Below are positions 7,943 through 15,294 of a stretch of DNA of 64,000 nt, one piece after another (within the stretch, counting starts at the first letter, position 1; each line of letters begins with the position of its first letter). The DNA comes from Acetobacteraceae bacterium H6797 (lineage in GTDB: Bacteria; Pseudomonadota; Alphaproteobacteria; Acetobacterales; Acetobacteraceae), in assembly GCA_015223225.1 (NCBI GenBank), contig JADFCQ010000001.1, forward strand, positions 434,001-498,000. The letters run 5' to 3'. Under the pieces are notes generated by a model. That model saw nothing but the letters and a program-made list of their open reading frames with translations, had not been told where the DNA came from and made no database searches. The translations under genes were made by a program, and so were the position numbers.

Positions 7943-8752
7943 ATGAAGCTCATGTCTCGCTCTCTCTCCGCCGCGACGATCCCCGCCCTGGCGCTGGCCG
8001 CATCACTGGCCGCTCCCGGCCAGGCCAAGGCCCAGCCCGTGATGGCGCCGGGCCAGTGGGATGTGCGGCTGGGCGCTGGCATGGGCTTCGGGCCCGCCTA
8101 TCCCGGCAGCGACGTCACCATGGGCCGCCCGGCGCCGCTGGTGGATATCTCCTACCGCACCGCCCTGCCGCTGCTCGACACGGTTTTCCTCAACAATGCC
8201 GATGGCCTCGGCTTCGTCGCCTATCGCAATGGCGGCTTCCAGGCCGGCGCCTCCGTGAACTACGCCCCGGGCCGCGACCAGGACGACAATCGCCGCCTCC
8301 AGGGCATGGGCGATATCGGCAGCGGCGGCCGCGCCAGCATCTTCGCCCGGCAGGATTTCGGCAATTTCACCCTCGGCCTGCGCGGCAGCCGCTATCTCGG
8401 CCTGCAGGACGGCACGACGATCGACGCCTCCGCCGCGCTGCGCCAGCAGTTCACGCCGCAGTTCATGGCCATCGCCCGCATCGAGGCCACCTGGGGCGAC
8501 AGCGACTATATGCAGCAGTGGTTCGGCGTGAGCCGCAGCCAGTCCATCCGCTCGGGCTATGGCCGCTACGATGCCTCGGCCGGCTTCCGCTCGGCGGCGC
8601 TGAGCCTGACGGGCCATTATGCCGTCACGCCGCGCTGGTCGGTCATGGGCACGGTCGGCATCGCCCGCCTCTTTGGCGATGCGGCCGACAGCCCGATCAC
8701 CGAGAGCAAGACGCAGCCCTTCGGCTTCGCCGGTGTCGCTTATCGCTTCTGA
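7943..8752 (+). CDS. MipA/OmpV-family outer-membrane protein
   Basis: A 269-residue secreted beta-barrel. Residues 1-30 are a signal peptide ending in a GQAKAQ-type cleavage site. The mature part begins WDVRLGAGMGFGPAYPGSD, and PLVDISYRTALPL follows, as in MipA/OmpV proteins. The chain alternates polar and aromatic residues and ends in AYRF, the terminal Phe recognised by the outer-membrane assembly machinery. MipA in E. coli scaffolds cell-wall enzymes, but most homologues have no known role. It is followed 19 bases later by a small membrane-anchored peptide gene. Confidence 0.85.
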   Translation: MKLMSRSLSAATIPALALAASLAAPGQAKAQPVMAPGQWDVRLGAGMGFGPAYPGSDVTMGRPAPLVDISYRTALPLLDTVFLNNADGLGFVAYRNGGFQAGASVNYAPGRDQDDNRRLQGMGDIGSGGRASIFARQDFGNFTLGLRGSRYLGLQDGTTIDASAALRQQFTPQFMAIARIEATWGDSDYMQQWFGVSRSQSIRSGYGRYDASAGFRSAALSLTGHYAVTPRWSVMGTVGIARLFGDAADSPITESKTQPFGFAGVAYRF

Positions 8753-8771
8753 ACCTTGGGAGGGCGCGGGA

Positions 8772-8915
8772 ATGCGTAGCCGCTGGATGGTCCTGCTGAT
8801 CCTGGCGCTGAGCCTGGGCTCCGTCCTGGCCACGGCCTCCCTCGCCCGCCACGTCAACAGCAAGGCGCTGGAACTCGACAGCACCCCGCTGCCGGCGGTG
8901 ATCCAGATCCGCTGA
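8772..8915 (+). CDS. Small single-helix membrane or exported peptide
   Basis: A 47-residue reading frame with a purine-rich site (GAGGGCGCGGG) before ATG. After MRSRW it has one hydrophobic helix (MVLLILALSLGSVLATASLA), then a short polar tail. Third codon positions are almost all G or C, as in genuine genes here. It lies between the MipA-like gene and the convergent TPR gene. I do not recognise a family. It may be an uncleaved anchor or a signal peptide with a 25-residue mature part. Confidence 0.5.
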   Translation: MRSRWMVLLILALSLGSVLATASLARHVNSKALELDSTPLPAVIQIR

Positions 8916-8922
8916 GCGCGGC

Positions 8923-9831
8923 CTAGCGCCGGGCGGGCCCGGCCTGGTTGAGCGCGAGGTTCTGCTGCGCCAGGTCGGCCGTCGGGCTATCGGGCGAAAG
9001 CTCGACCACCTTCTCCCAATCCACGCGCGCCCCGGCCGTATCGCCCGCCATCTGGCGCAGGATGCCGCGCTCCAGCAGCGCCTCGGCATTCTGCGGGTCC
9101 AGCTCCAGGGCTCGGGCGATGTCCTGCATCGCGGCCTGGGTGCGGTCGAGATGGCGCAGCGCCGCCGCGCGGAAGACCCAGGCCTCGACCCGGTCTCCAT
9201 CCACTTCCAGAACGCGGTCCAGATCCTCGATGGCCTCGGCATAGCGGCCGAGCGTGCCGGCGGCGACGGCCCGATCGATCATCAGGGCCGTGTCATGCGG
9301 CGTGATGCCGAGCGCCATGGTGATGGCGCCATAGGCCCGGTCCGGCTGCCCGGCCATCATCCAGGCCTGGCCCGCCTGGCCCAGCACCGAGGCGCGGGCA
9401 GCGCCATTGGCGTGGCTTTCATCGGCCAGGGCCTCCAGGCGCCGGGCACCGATCTCGGGCTGGCCCAGGGCCAGGAGCGAGAGGGCGAGGCAATGTTTCG
9501 CGCCATCGCCGCCGCCGCGCTTCTCCCAGGCCTCGGCCATGGTCCGGGCGGTTTCCGGGCTCTGGCGCAGCATGGCGAGGCAGCGCTCGTAATCCTCGCC
9601 CTCGGCGATGCGGGGCGGCTCGGGCGGCACGGGAAGGTCTTCGTCGGGGGCCGCGTTATTCTCCCGCGCCTCGGGCGGCGGGGGCGGCAGGGCCTGGGGC
9701 GCCGCCTCGTCGGAAGCGGCGGCGGCGAAAACCGGGCGCTCCTCGTAATGCCGCCAAGCATAGCCAGCCATGGCAGCAAGCAGAGCGGCGGCGAAAACAC
9801 CCGCCAGGGCGGTGCGTACGGGGGGCGACAT
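8923..9831 (-). CDS. Membrane-anchored tetratricopeptide-repeat protein
   Basis: A 302-residue protein. An N-terminal helix (about residues 8-25) anchors it in the inner membrane or acts as a signal peptide. A Pro/Glu-rich linker follows (residues 40-75), then several TPR units from about residue 110 on. The clearest are around RYAEAIEDLDRVLEVDGDRVEAW and TQAAMQDIARALELDPQNAEALL. TPR arrays bind partner proteins; nothing identifies the partner. It is convergent with the small peptide gene, with an eight-base gap. Confidence 0.8.
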   Translation of the reverse strand: MSPPVRTALAGVFAAALLAAMAGYAWRHYEERPVFAAAASDEAAPQALPPPPPEARENNAAPDEDLPVPPEPPRIAEGEDYERCLAMLRQSPETARTMAEAWEKRGGGDGAKHCLALSLLALGQPEIGARRLEALADESHANGAARASVLGQAGQAWMMAGQPDRAYGAITMALGITPHDTALMIDRAVAAGTLGRYAEAIEDLDRVLEVDGDRVEAWVFRAAALRHLDRTQAAMQDIARALELDPQNAEALLERGILRQMAGDTAGARVDWEKVVELSPDSPTADLAQQNLALNQAGPARR

Positions 9832-9914
9832 GCCGCCGTTCTACCGGGCCACGCCGCGCCGCGCCAGACCGGCGACCCCTTGCCCAGGCAGGCCAGCCCG
9901 GTCATTTCTGCGGG

Positions 9915-10808
9915 ATGACCACCCGGATGCTCTTCCTCGGCCTCGGCTATGCCGGCACGGCCATCGCCCAGGCCGCGCTGCGGCGGGGTCTGACGGTCCG
10001 GGCCGCACTGCGCGATCCGGGCAAGGCGCCCGCGGGCACCGAGGCCATCCCCTATGCGGAAGCCGGGCCCGCCATCGCGCAGGCGACGCATCTGGTCATT
10101 CCCGCCCCGCCCCGGCCCGAGATCGAGGCCGATGGCGGCGATCCGGCCTGGGCCGCGCATGGCGACGCCCTGATGGCTGCGCCCGCGCTGCGCTGGGTGG
10201 GCTATCTCTCGACCACGGGCGTCTATGGCGACCATGGCGGCGGCTGGGTGGATGAGGCCACGCCCCCCTCCCCCGGCCAAGCCCGCAGCCGTCGGCGGTT
10301 CGAGGCGGAACGGGCCTGGGAAAAGCTCTCGGGCCGCGCGGCGGTGGATATCTTCCGCCTGGGCGGCATCTACGGCCCCGGCCGCAGCGTCTTCGATCAG
10401 CTTCGGGCGGGCACGGCGCGGCGGGTGATCAAGTCGGGCCAGTTCTTCTCGCGCATCCATCGCGACGACATCGCCCAGGCGGTATTGGCCGCCGCCCTCG
10501 CCCCGCCGCCGCCCGGCCGGCGCGTGCTGAACCTGGTGGACGACCATCCGGTGGAGAATGCGGCGGTGATCGAGGAGGCGGCGCGGCTGCTGGGCCTGCC
10601 CCCGCCGCCCGCGATGGATTTCGAGGCGGCGCGCCCCGGCATGTCACCCATGGCGGCCGCCTTCTGGGCCGAGAACCGCCGCGTCTCCAGCGCCGCGACC
10701 AAGGCGGCGCTGGGCATCGAATGGCTCTATCCGAGCTGGCGCGAGGGCCTCGCCGCCACCCTGGCGGAAGAGAAGGCTCAGAGACTGGTTCATAAAGCTG
10801 GCGGCTGA
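9915..10808 (+). CDS. NAD(P)-binding epimerase/dehydratase-like protein (extended SDR)
   Basis: A 297-residue Rossmann protein. The nucleotide-binding loop is LGLGYAGTAIAQ, and the active-site region has YLSTTGVYGDHGGGWVDE followed by FRLGGIYGPGRS, matching the YeeZ-like branch of extended short-chain dehydrogenases. The usual YxxxK pair is not obvious. The last eight residues and the stop codon (from 10781) lie inside a MITE-like element, so the original C-terminus was probably changed by the insertion. The natural substrate is unknown. Confidence 0.8.
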   Translation: MTTRMLFLGLGYAGTAIAQAALRRGLTVRAALRDPGKAPAGTEAIPYAEAGPAIAQATHLVIPAPPRPEIEADGGDPAWAAHGDALMAAPALRWVGYLSTTGVYGDHGGGWVDEATPPSPGQARSRRRFEAERAWEKLSGRAAVDIFRLGGIYGPGRSVFDQLRAGTARRVIKSGQFFSRIHRDDIAQAVLAAALAPPPPGRRVLNLVDDHPVENAAVIEEAARLLGLPPPPAMDFEAARPGMSPMAAAFWAENRRVSSAATKAALGIEWLYPSWREGLAATLAEEKAQRLVHKAGG

Positions 10809-10891
10809 GGCTCCGGCCGGAATTTTTCCTGCCAGCGAGGCAGCGCGAAAAAGGCTGCCGAAGCCGACCCGTCAGCTTTATGAAACGTCTC
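10781..10891. mobile_element. 111-bp MITE-like element with terminal inverted repeats and TCA target duplication
   Basis: The ends are inverted repeats of about 20 bases: GAGACTGGTTCATAAAGCTG on the left and, read on the other strand, GAGACGTTTCATAAAGCTG on the right, differing by one gap and two mismatches. The element is flanked by direct TCA copies at 10778-10780 and 10892-10894, as expected for a TNA target duplication. The interior can also fold. It has no coding capacity. The end sequence and 3-bp duplication resemble IS5-superfamily (IS1031-like) elements, so it may be moved by such a transposase elsewhere; that link is inferred. It ends two converging genes. Confidence 0.75.
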
Positions 10892-11599
10892 TCAGCCCCA
10901 GGCCTGAGGGCGCAGGCCCTGGACGAACCAGCGGCCCATGGTGATCACGTCATAGACCGGCAGGCCCACGGCCTCGGCGATGGCGCGGCTATGCGGCGGC
11001 AGGTTGGTGCATTCGCAGACGATGGCGGCCACTTCCGGATGCCGCGCCACCAGTTCGCGCGCTGCGGCCACGACTTCCTGCTCCAACAGTTCCTTGGTCG
11101 AGATGCGCGGCTCGCTGTTGTAATGGCCGAAGAAGGCGCCGCCCTTGGGCATGCCCTGCACCGGCGTATCGGCGGCGACGCCCACGGCGGCGAGATGCCG
11201 CGCGGTGAGGGATTCGGCCGAATAGGTCAGCACCCCCGCGCGCTTGCCCTTGGGCAGCATGGCCTCGACCATCGGCACCTGGAGCAGGCTGCTGGTCATC
11301 ACCGGCACCGGCAGCGCCTCGGCCAGTTCCTTTTGGAACAGCGCGAGGAAGCCGCAGCTCGTGGTGATGCCCGCGACGCCGAGATCGGCCAGTTCCCTGC
11401 CCGCCTCGATGAACGGATCGAGCAGCCCCTCGGCCGCCTGCTGCACCACTCGGGTCGGCGTCGCGCCGCGTACCACCTTGAACTGCACCGGGAAGGGCCA
11501 GGTCTCGCCATTGCCGATATCGCCGGGCATGCGCGGGAAGCGCGTTTCCAGCATCAGGACGCCGAGGCTGAGGCCCGAGACGGGCTTGATGAAAGACAT
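10892..11599 (-). CDS. Asp/Glu racemase-superfamily protein
   Basis: A 235-residue protein with the two catalytic cysteines of the superfamily: TTSCGFLALF in the first half and VCECTNLPPHS in the second. This two-cysteine plan is used by aspartate, glutamate and hydantoin racemases and, with one cysteine, by arylmalonate decarboxylases; the substrate is not clear. The start at 11599 (MSFIKPVSGLSLG) is chosen because the longer in-frame extension overlaps the upstream gene. The stop TGA is formed by the target duplication of the adjacent MITE. The gene follows a small secreted protein gene by 10 bases and is likely in one operon with it. Confidence 0.8.
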   Translation of the reverse strand: MSFIKPVSGLSLGVLMLETRFPRMPGDIGNGETWPFPVQFKVVRGATPTRVVQQAAEGLLDPFIEAGRELADLGVAGITTSCGFLALFQKELAEALPVPVMTSSLLQVPMVEAMLPKGKRAGVLTYSAESLTARHLAAVGVAADTPVQGMPKGGAFFGHYNSEPRISTKELLEQEVVAAARELVARHPEVAAIVCECTNLPPHSRAIAEAVGLPVYDVITMGRWFVQGLRPQAWG

Positions 11600-11609
11600 G
11601 CGCTTGAGC

Positions 11610-12011
11610 CTATCGGGGAAGAAATTGCAGCACGGTCTTCTGGCACTCGCCGAGCGCGCTATCGACCGGGCAGAGCCGCGCCTCGATCCGATCCGCCTGG
11701 CCCGGCAGCACCGGCAGGCGCGTGGCATTGAGCATGCCGTCGCCCAGGGCGACGCGGCAATGCTTGCCGTCGCGGTAATAGAGATCGACACCCGCCTCGC
11801 GATCGAACTGGTAGCGCGCATCGCGCGACCAGAAGAGCATGCCGCCCGACCAGGGAGCCACGGCCACCTCCTCATTCCCATAGCGGGCCGGCGGGCGGAT
11901 GCCGTCGAAGGCCCGGCCCGCCTCGCAGGTGATCTCCTCGGCCTGGGCCGGGAGCGAGAGGGCGGCGAGAGGCAGCAGCAGGGCCGCGAGGGCGAGGAAG
12001 CGCGAGGTCAT
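11610..12011 (-). CDS. Small secreted protein of unknown function
   Basis: A 133-residue protein with a clear signal peptide: MTSRFLALAALLLPLAALS then an AQA cleavage site before EEITC. The mature part has three cysteines (in EEITC, GKHC and RLCPV, with a fourth in GECQ), so disulphides in the periplasm are likely. It has no motif that I recognise. The start at 12011 gives the signal peptide directly; the in-frame ATG at 12047 would place charged residues before it. It precedes the racemase-like gene by 10 bases. Confidence 0.7.
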   Translation of the reverse strand: MTSRFLALAALLLPLAALSLPAQAEEITCEAGRAFDGIRPPARYGNEEVAVAPWSGGMLFWSRDARYQFDREAGVDLYYRDGKHCRVALGDGMLNATRLPVLPGQADRIEARLCPVDSALGECQKTVLQFLPR

Positions 12012-12147
12012 GGCGCTGAATGGCACGCCTCGCGCGTGAAGTGTCAACCCCGCAGCCGAGAAATGAAATTCCGCATTGTGGATTGCCGTCCCGTTTCTGC
12101 CTCTTCGTCCCGGCGAGGCACTGGACCGCGAGGGCGCCGAAGGTCTA

Positions 12148-12174
12148 GTCCTCTGACCTAAGGAATTAGAGGAC
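12148..12174. promoter_or_regulatory. Inverted repeat overlapping the start region of the acyl-CoA dehydrogenase operon
   Basis: GTCCTCT at 12148-12154 and AGAGGAC at 12168-12174 form a perfect seven-base inverted repeat with a 13-base AT-rich centre, ending ten bases before the first ATG of the operon. The right arm also carries the only good ribosome site. A repressor bound here, or a hairpin in the mRNA, would block expression. No regulator gene is adjacent. Confidence 0.4.
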
Positions 12175-12184
12175 GCCGAGAACC

Positions 12185-13288
12185 ATGAGCGACGCCATGA
12201 GCGACGATCGCGCCGAATCCCTCCGCATGATCCGCGACAGCGCGGCGGCCATCGCGCCGCCGGGCGGGGCCCTCACCCGCATCCGCGACCTGCGCTTCAC
12301 CAGCCCCGGCTTCGACCGGACGGTGTGGCAGGAAATGGCGGCGCTGGGCTGGACCGGGCTCACCGTGCCGGAAGCCGAGGGCGGGTCCGGCCTCGGCCTG
12401 TCGGAATTCTGCGCGCTGCTGGAGGAACTCGGCGCGGGGCTGGTGCCGGAGCCGCTGATCCATGCCGCGCTCTCCACCACCCTGCTCGCGGGCGTGCTGG
12501 CCGAGAGCAAGACCATCACCGGCGGCGGCATGGCGGGCGAGGTGCTGGCCGCGATGCTCGATGGCTCGGCCCTCGCGCTGACGGCCTGGCAGGAGAAGCC
12601 CAACAGCCTCGACGTGCCCGGCACGCCCGGCGCCGCGCGGCTCTTCATCCCCGGTGCCGCGGGAGCCACGCATTTCCTCGTCCCCGTCAGCGAGAACGGC
12701 AAGCTCGCGCTGTATATGCAGGATGCGGCGGGCGCCGATCTCACCCTCGAACCGACGCAGGATGGCGGCGAATACGGCACGCTGCGCCCGGCCGGCGGCA
12801 CCAGGATCGCCGATGACATCGGCAGCCTCATCGAGAAGGCGCTGGACGATGCGAGCCTCGCCACGGCGGCCTATCTGCTCGGCGTGATGGACCGCGCCTT
12901 CGCCATCACGCTCGACTATCTCAAGACGCGCCAGCAATTCGGCAAGATCATCGGCACCTTCCAGTCGCTGCAGCATCGCGCGGCGGATCTCAAGATCCAG
13001 GTTTCTCTCACGCGCGCCAGCGTGGAAGCCGCGGCCGCCACGGCCGATGCGGGCGTCGCCCCCAAGGCCCGCCGCGCGGCCATCGCGCGCGCCAAGCATC
13101 GCGCGAGCGATGCCGTCATGCTCGTGACCCGCCAAGCGATCCAGTTGCATGGCGGCGTCGGCTATACCGACGAGCACGATATCGGCCTCTATCTCCGCAA
13201 GGCCATGGTGATGGCCAACCAGTTCGGCGGCGCGGCGCTTCAGCGCAAGCGCTTCATGGCCGCCGCCCCCAGCATCAACGAGGACTGA
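12185..13288 (+). CDS. Acyl-CoA dehydrogenase family protein (short subunit)
   Basis: A 367-residue flavoprotein of the acyl-CoA dehydrogenase fold. The N-terminal helical domain includes GWTGLTVPEAEGGSGLGLSE; the C-terminal domain has RQQFGKIIGTFQSLQHRAADL and the flavin-contact segment QLHGGVGYTDEHDIGLYLRK. The middle beta domain is short. It starts an operon with an enoyl-CoA hydratase and a second dehydrogenase. Adjacent, unequal acyl-CoA dehydrogenase pairs often form heterotetramers in which one subunit lacks the catalytic base, as in mycobacterial FadE pairs; that is a reasonable model here. The substrate is unknown. Confidence 0.85.
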   Translation: MSDAMSDDRAESLRMIRDSAAAIAPPGGALTRIRDLRFTSPGFDRTVWQEMAALGWTGLTVPEAEGGSGLGLSEFCALLEELGAGLVPEPLIHAALSTTLLAGVLAESKTITGGGMAGEVLAAMLDGSALALTAWQEKPNSLDVPGTPGAARLFIPGAAGATHFLVPVSENGKLALYMQDAAGADLTLEPTQDGGEYGTLRPAGGTRIADDIGSLIEKALDDASLATAAYLLGVMDRAFAITLDYLKTRQQFGKIIGTFQSLQHRAADLKIQVSLTRASVEAAAATADAGVAPKARRAAIARAKHRASDAVMLVTRQAIQLHGGVGYTDEHDIGLYLRKAMVMANQFGGAALQRKRFMAAAPSINED

Positions 13289-13295
13289 TTTCTCC

Positions 13296-14054
13296 ATGCG
13301 TATGATCGAAGAGCGCGTCGGCAAGGTTCTCGTGCTGACCATCGACTATCCGGAACGGCGCAACGCACTGGCCCTCGGCCTGCGCGAGCAGCTCGCCGAT
13401 ATCCTAGACCGCGCCGAGGGCGACAAGGAAACGCGCGCCATCGTGCTGACCGGCGCCAATGGCGTCTTCTGCTCGGGCGGCGATATTTCCGGCATGGATG
13501 TCACGAGCGGCACCTCGGGGCGCGAGCGCCTGCGCCGCGTGCATCGCGTCATCCGCTACCTCGTCGCGGGCAAGACGCCCGTGGTCGCCGCCGTCGAGGG
13601 CTGGTGCGTCGGCGCGGGCATGTCGCTGGCCTGCGCCTGCGACACCATCGTCGCCTCCGAGGATGCGCGCTTCATGGCGGGCTTCGCCAAGGTCGGGCTC
13701 ATGGCCGATCTCGGCCTGCCCTTCACCCTGCCCGCGCGCGTGGGCGTCGGCCGCGCCAAGCAGATCCTGTTCTACAACGAGCAGATGACGGCGCAGCGGG
13801 CCGAGCGCATCGGCCTGGTCGACGTGCTGGCCCCGCCAGGCAAGGCGCTCGAGGTCGCGATGGAAAAGGCGGCCTTCCTTTCCGAGCAGGCGCCCTTCCC
13901 CATCGCCATGACGAAGGAATTCATGGCCAAGGGCCTCGACGAGGCTTTGGAGACCGAGAAGAACTACCAGACCATGCTGTTCCTCTCGGCCGATCACCAG
14001 GAAGGCAAGGCCGCCTTCATGGGCAAGCGCAATCCTGTCTTCGAGGGAGGTTGA
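13296..14054 (+). CDS. Enoyl-CoA hydratase/isomerase family protein
   Basis: A 252-residue crotonase-fold protein. The first oxyanion-hole segment is GVFCSGGDISGMD, the second is CVGAGMSLACACD, and the active-site loop is GFAKVGLMADLGLPFTLPARVG. This loop has Asp in the second acidic position but not the first Glu of classical hydratases, which resembles PaaG-type isomerases. It may hydrate or isomerise a cyclic or branched acyl-CoA. It sits seven bases after the first dehydrogenase gene and three bases before the second, clearly in one operon. Confidence 0.88.
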   Translation: MRMIEERVGKVLVLTIDYPERRNALALGLREQLADILDRAEGDKETRAIVLTGANGVFCSGGDISGMDVTSGTSGRERLRRVHRVIRYLVAGKTPVVAAVEGWCVGAGMSLACACDTIVASEDARFMAGFAKVGLMADLGLPFTLPARVGVGRAKQILFYNEQMTAQRAERIGLVDVLAPPGKALEVAMEKAAFLSEQAPFPIAMTKEFMAKGLDEALETEKNYQTMLFLSADHQEGKAAFMGKRNPVFEGG

Positions 14055-14057
14055 GCC

Positions 14058-15227
14058 ATGAATGCCATCACCCCGAGCACCCTGCCGGACTATAACAGCT
14101 GGTCCGACGACGAATTCCGCGCCGAGGTGCGCCGCTTCGTCGAGCAGAACTACCCGGCCGAGATCCGCAACCCGCCCAAGCGCCTGCATTGGAGCGAGAA
14201 CAAGCCCTGGTACATGATCCTCTCGCGGAAGGGCTGGCTCTGCCCTTCCTGGCCGCGCGAGCTGGGCGGCATGGGGCTCGATCCGGCAAAGCAGATCATC
14301 CTCATCGAGGAATACGAGCGCTACGGCGTCGCCCGCACCAATGACCACGGCATCATCATGCTGGGCCCGCTGCTGATCCGCTACGGCACCGAGGAGCAGA
14401 AGCAGAAGTTCCTGCCCGCGATCCTCTCGGGCGAGCATGTCTGGTGCCAGGGCTATTCAGAGCCCAATTCCGGCTCCGACCTCGCCTCGCTCCGCACCGA
14501 GGCGGTGCTCGATGGCGATACCTATATCGTCAACGGGCAGAAGACCTGGTGCACCCTCGGCACCGATGCCAATTGGATCTTCCTTCTCGTCCGCACCGAC
14601 AAGAATGCGAAGAAGCAGGAGGGCATCTCTTTCCTCCTCGTGCCGATGGACACGCCGGGCATCACCGTGCGGCCGATCGTCAATATCGACCGGCATGACG
14701 AATTCACCGAGGTCTTCTTCGACAATGTCCGTGTGCCGGCCGGCAATATCGTCGGCGAGGTGAACAAGGGCTGGAGCATGGCCAAGGCCCTGCTCGGCTT
14801 CGAGCGCATCTTCCTCGGCTCGCCGAAACAGTCGGCCTATGCCCTCGCCCGGCTGGCCCAGCTCGCCGACCGCATGGGCATCGCGGAGGAGCCCGCCTTC
14901 GCGGATGACTTCGCACGGCTGCGGCTCGATCTCGAAGACCTCAAGGCGCTCTACGGCACTTTCGTCGCGCGGCTGAAGCGCGGCGAAGGGCTCCCGCCCG
15001 ACGTCTCGATGCTCAAGATCCTCCAGTCCGAATTGTTCCAGCGCATTACCGACACGATGCTGGAAATCGGCGGCGAGAATGCGGGCCTCTTCGAGCCGAT
15101 GGAGGGCAATAACGAGTTGCACCCGGCGGGCCTCTTCATCCAGGCGCGGCCGACCACGATCTATGGCGGCACCAACGAGATCCAGCGCAACATCATCGCG
15201 AAGAACGTGCTGGACATGCCGGGCTAG
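14058..15227 (+). CDS. Acyl-CoA dehydrogenase family protein (long subunit)
   Basis: A 389-residue member with the full domain plan. The flavin/acyl loop WCQGYSEPNSGSDLASLRTEA and the strand QKTWCTLGTDANW are intact, and the C-terminus has PTTIYGGTNEIQRNIIAKNVL. At the place of the MCAD catalytic Glu (YEGT) the sequence is YGGT, so the base must come from elsewhere, as in isovaleryl-CoA-like enzymes, or from the partner subunit. This fits pairing with the dehydrogenase at 12185. Co-transcribed genes suggest oxidation of an unusual acyl-CoA, perhaps aromatic or cyclic. The substrate is not identifiable. Confidence 0.9.
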   Translation: MNAITPSTLPDYNSWSDDEFRAEVRRFVEQNYPAEIRNPPKRLHWSENKPWYMILSRKGWLCPSWPRELGGMGLDPAKQIILIEEYERYGVARTNDHGIIMLGPLLIRYGTEEQKQKFLPAILSGEHVWCQGYSEPNSGSDLASLRTEAVLDGDTYIVNGQKTWCTLGTDANWIFLLVRTDKNAKKQEGISFLLVPMDTPGITVRPIVNIDRHDEFTEVFFDNVRVPAGNIVGEVNKGWSMAKALLGFERIFLGSPKQSAYALARLAQLADRMGIAEEPAFADDFARLRLDLEDLKALYGTFVARLKRGEGLPPDVSMLKILQSELFQRITDTMLEIGGENAGLFEPMEGNNELHPAGLFIQARPTTIYGGTNEIQRNIIAKNVLDMPG

Positions 15228-15294
15228 CCGCCTGCCTCTCGACGACGGGCGCATCGTGCAGAATGATGCGCCCGACGTTCTGGGGAATTAGTCG

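Noticed and set aside
10892..11881. A 329-residue version of the racemase-like gene starting at 11881
   Set aside because: The first 94 residues read antiphase through the upstream secreted-protein gene and look random; the family-like start is at 11599.
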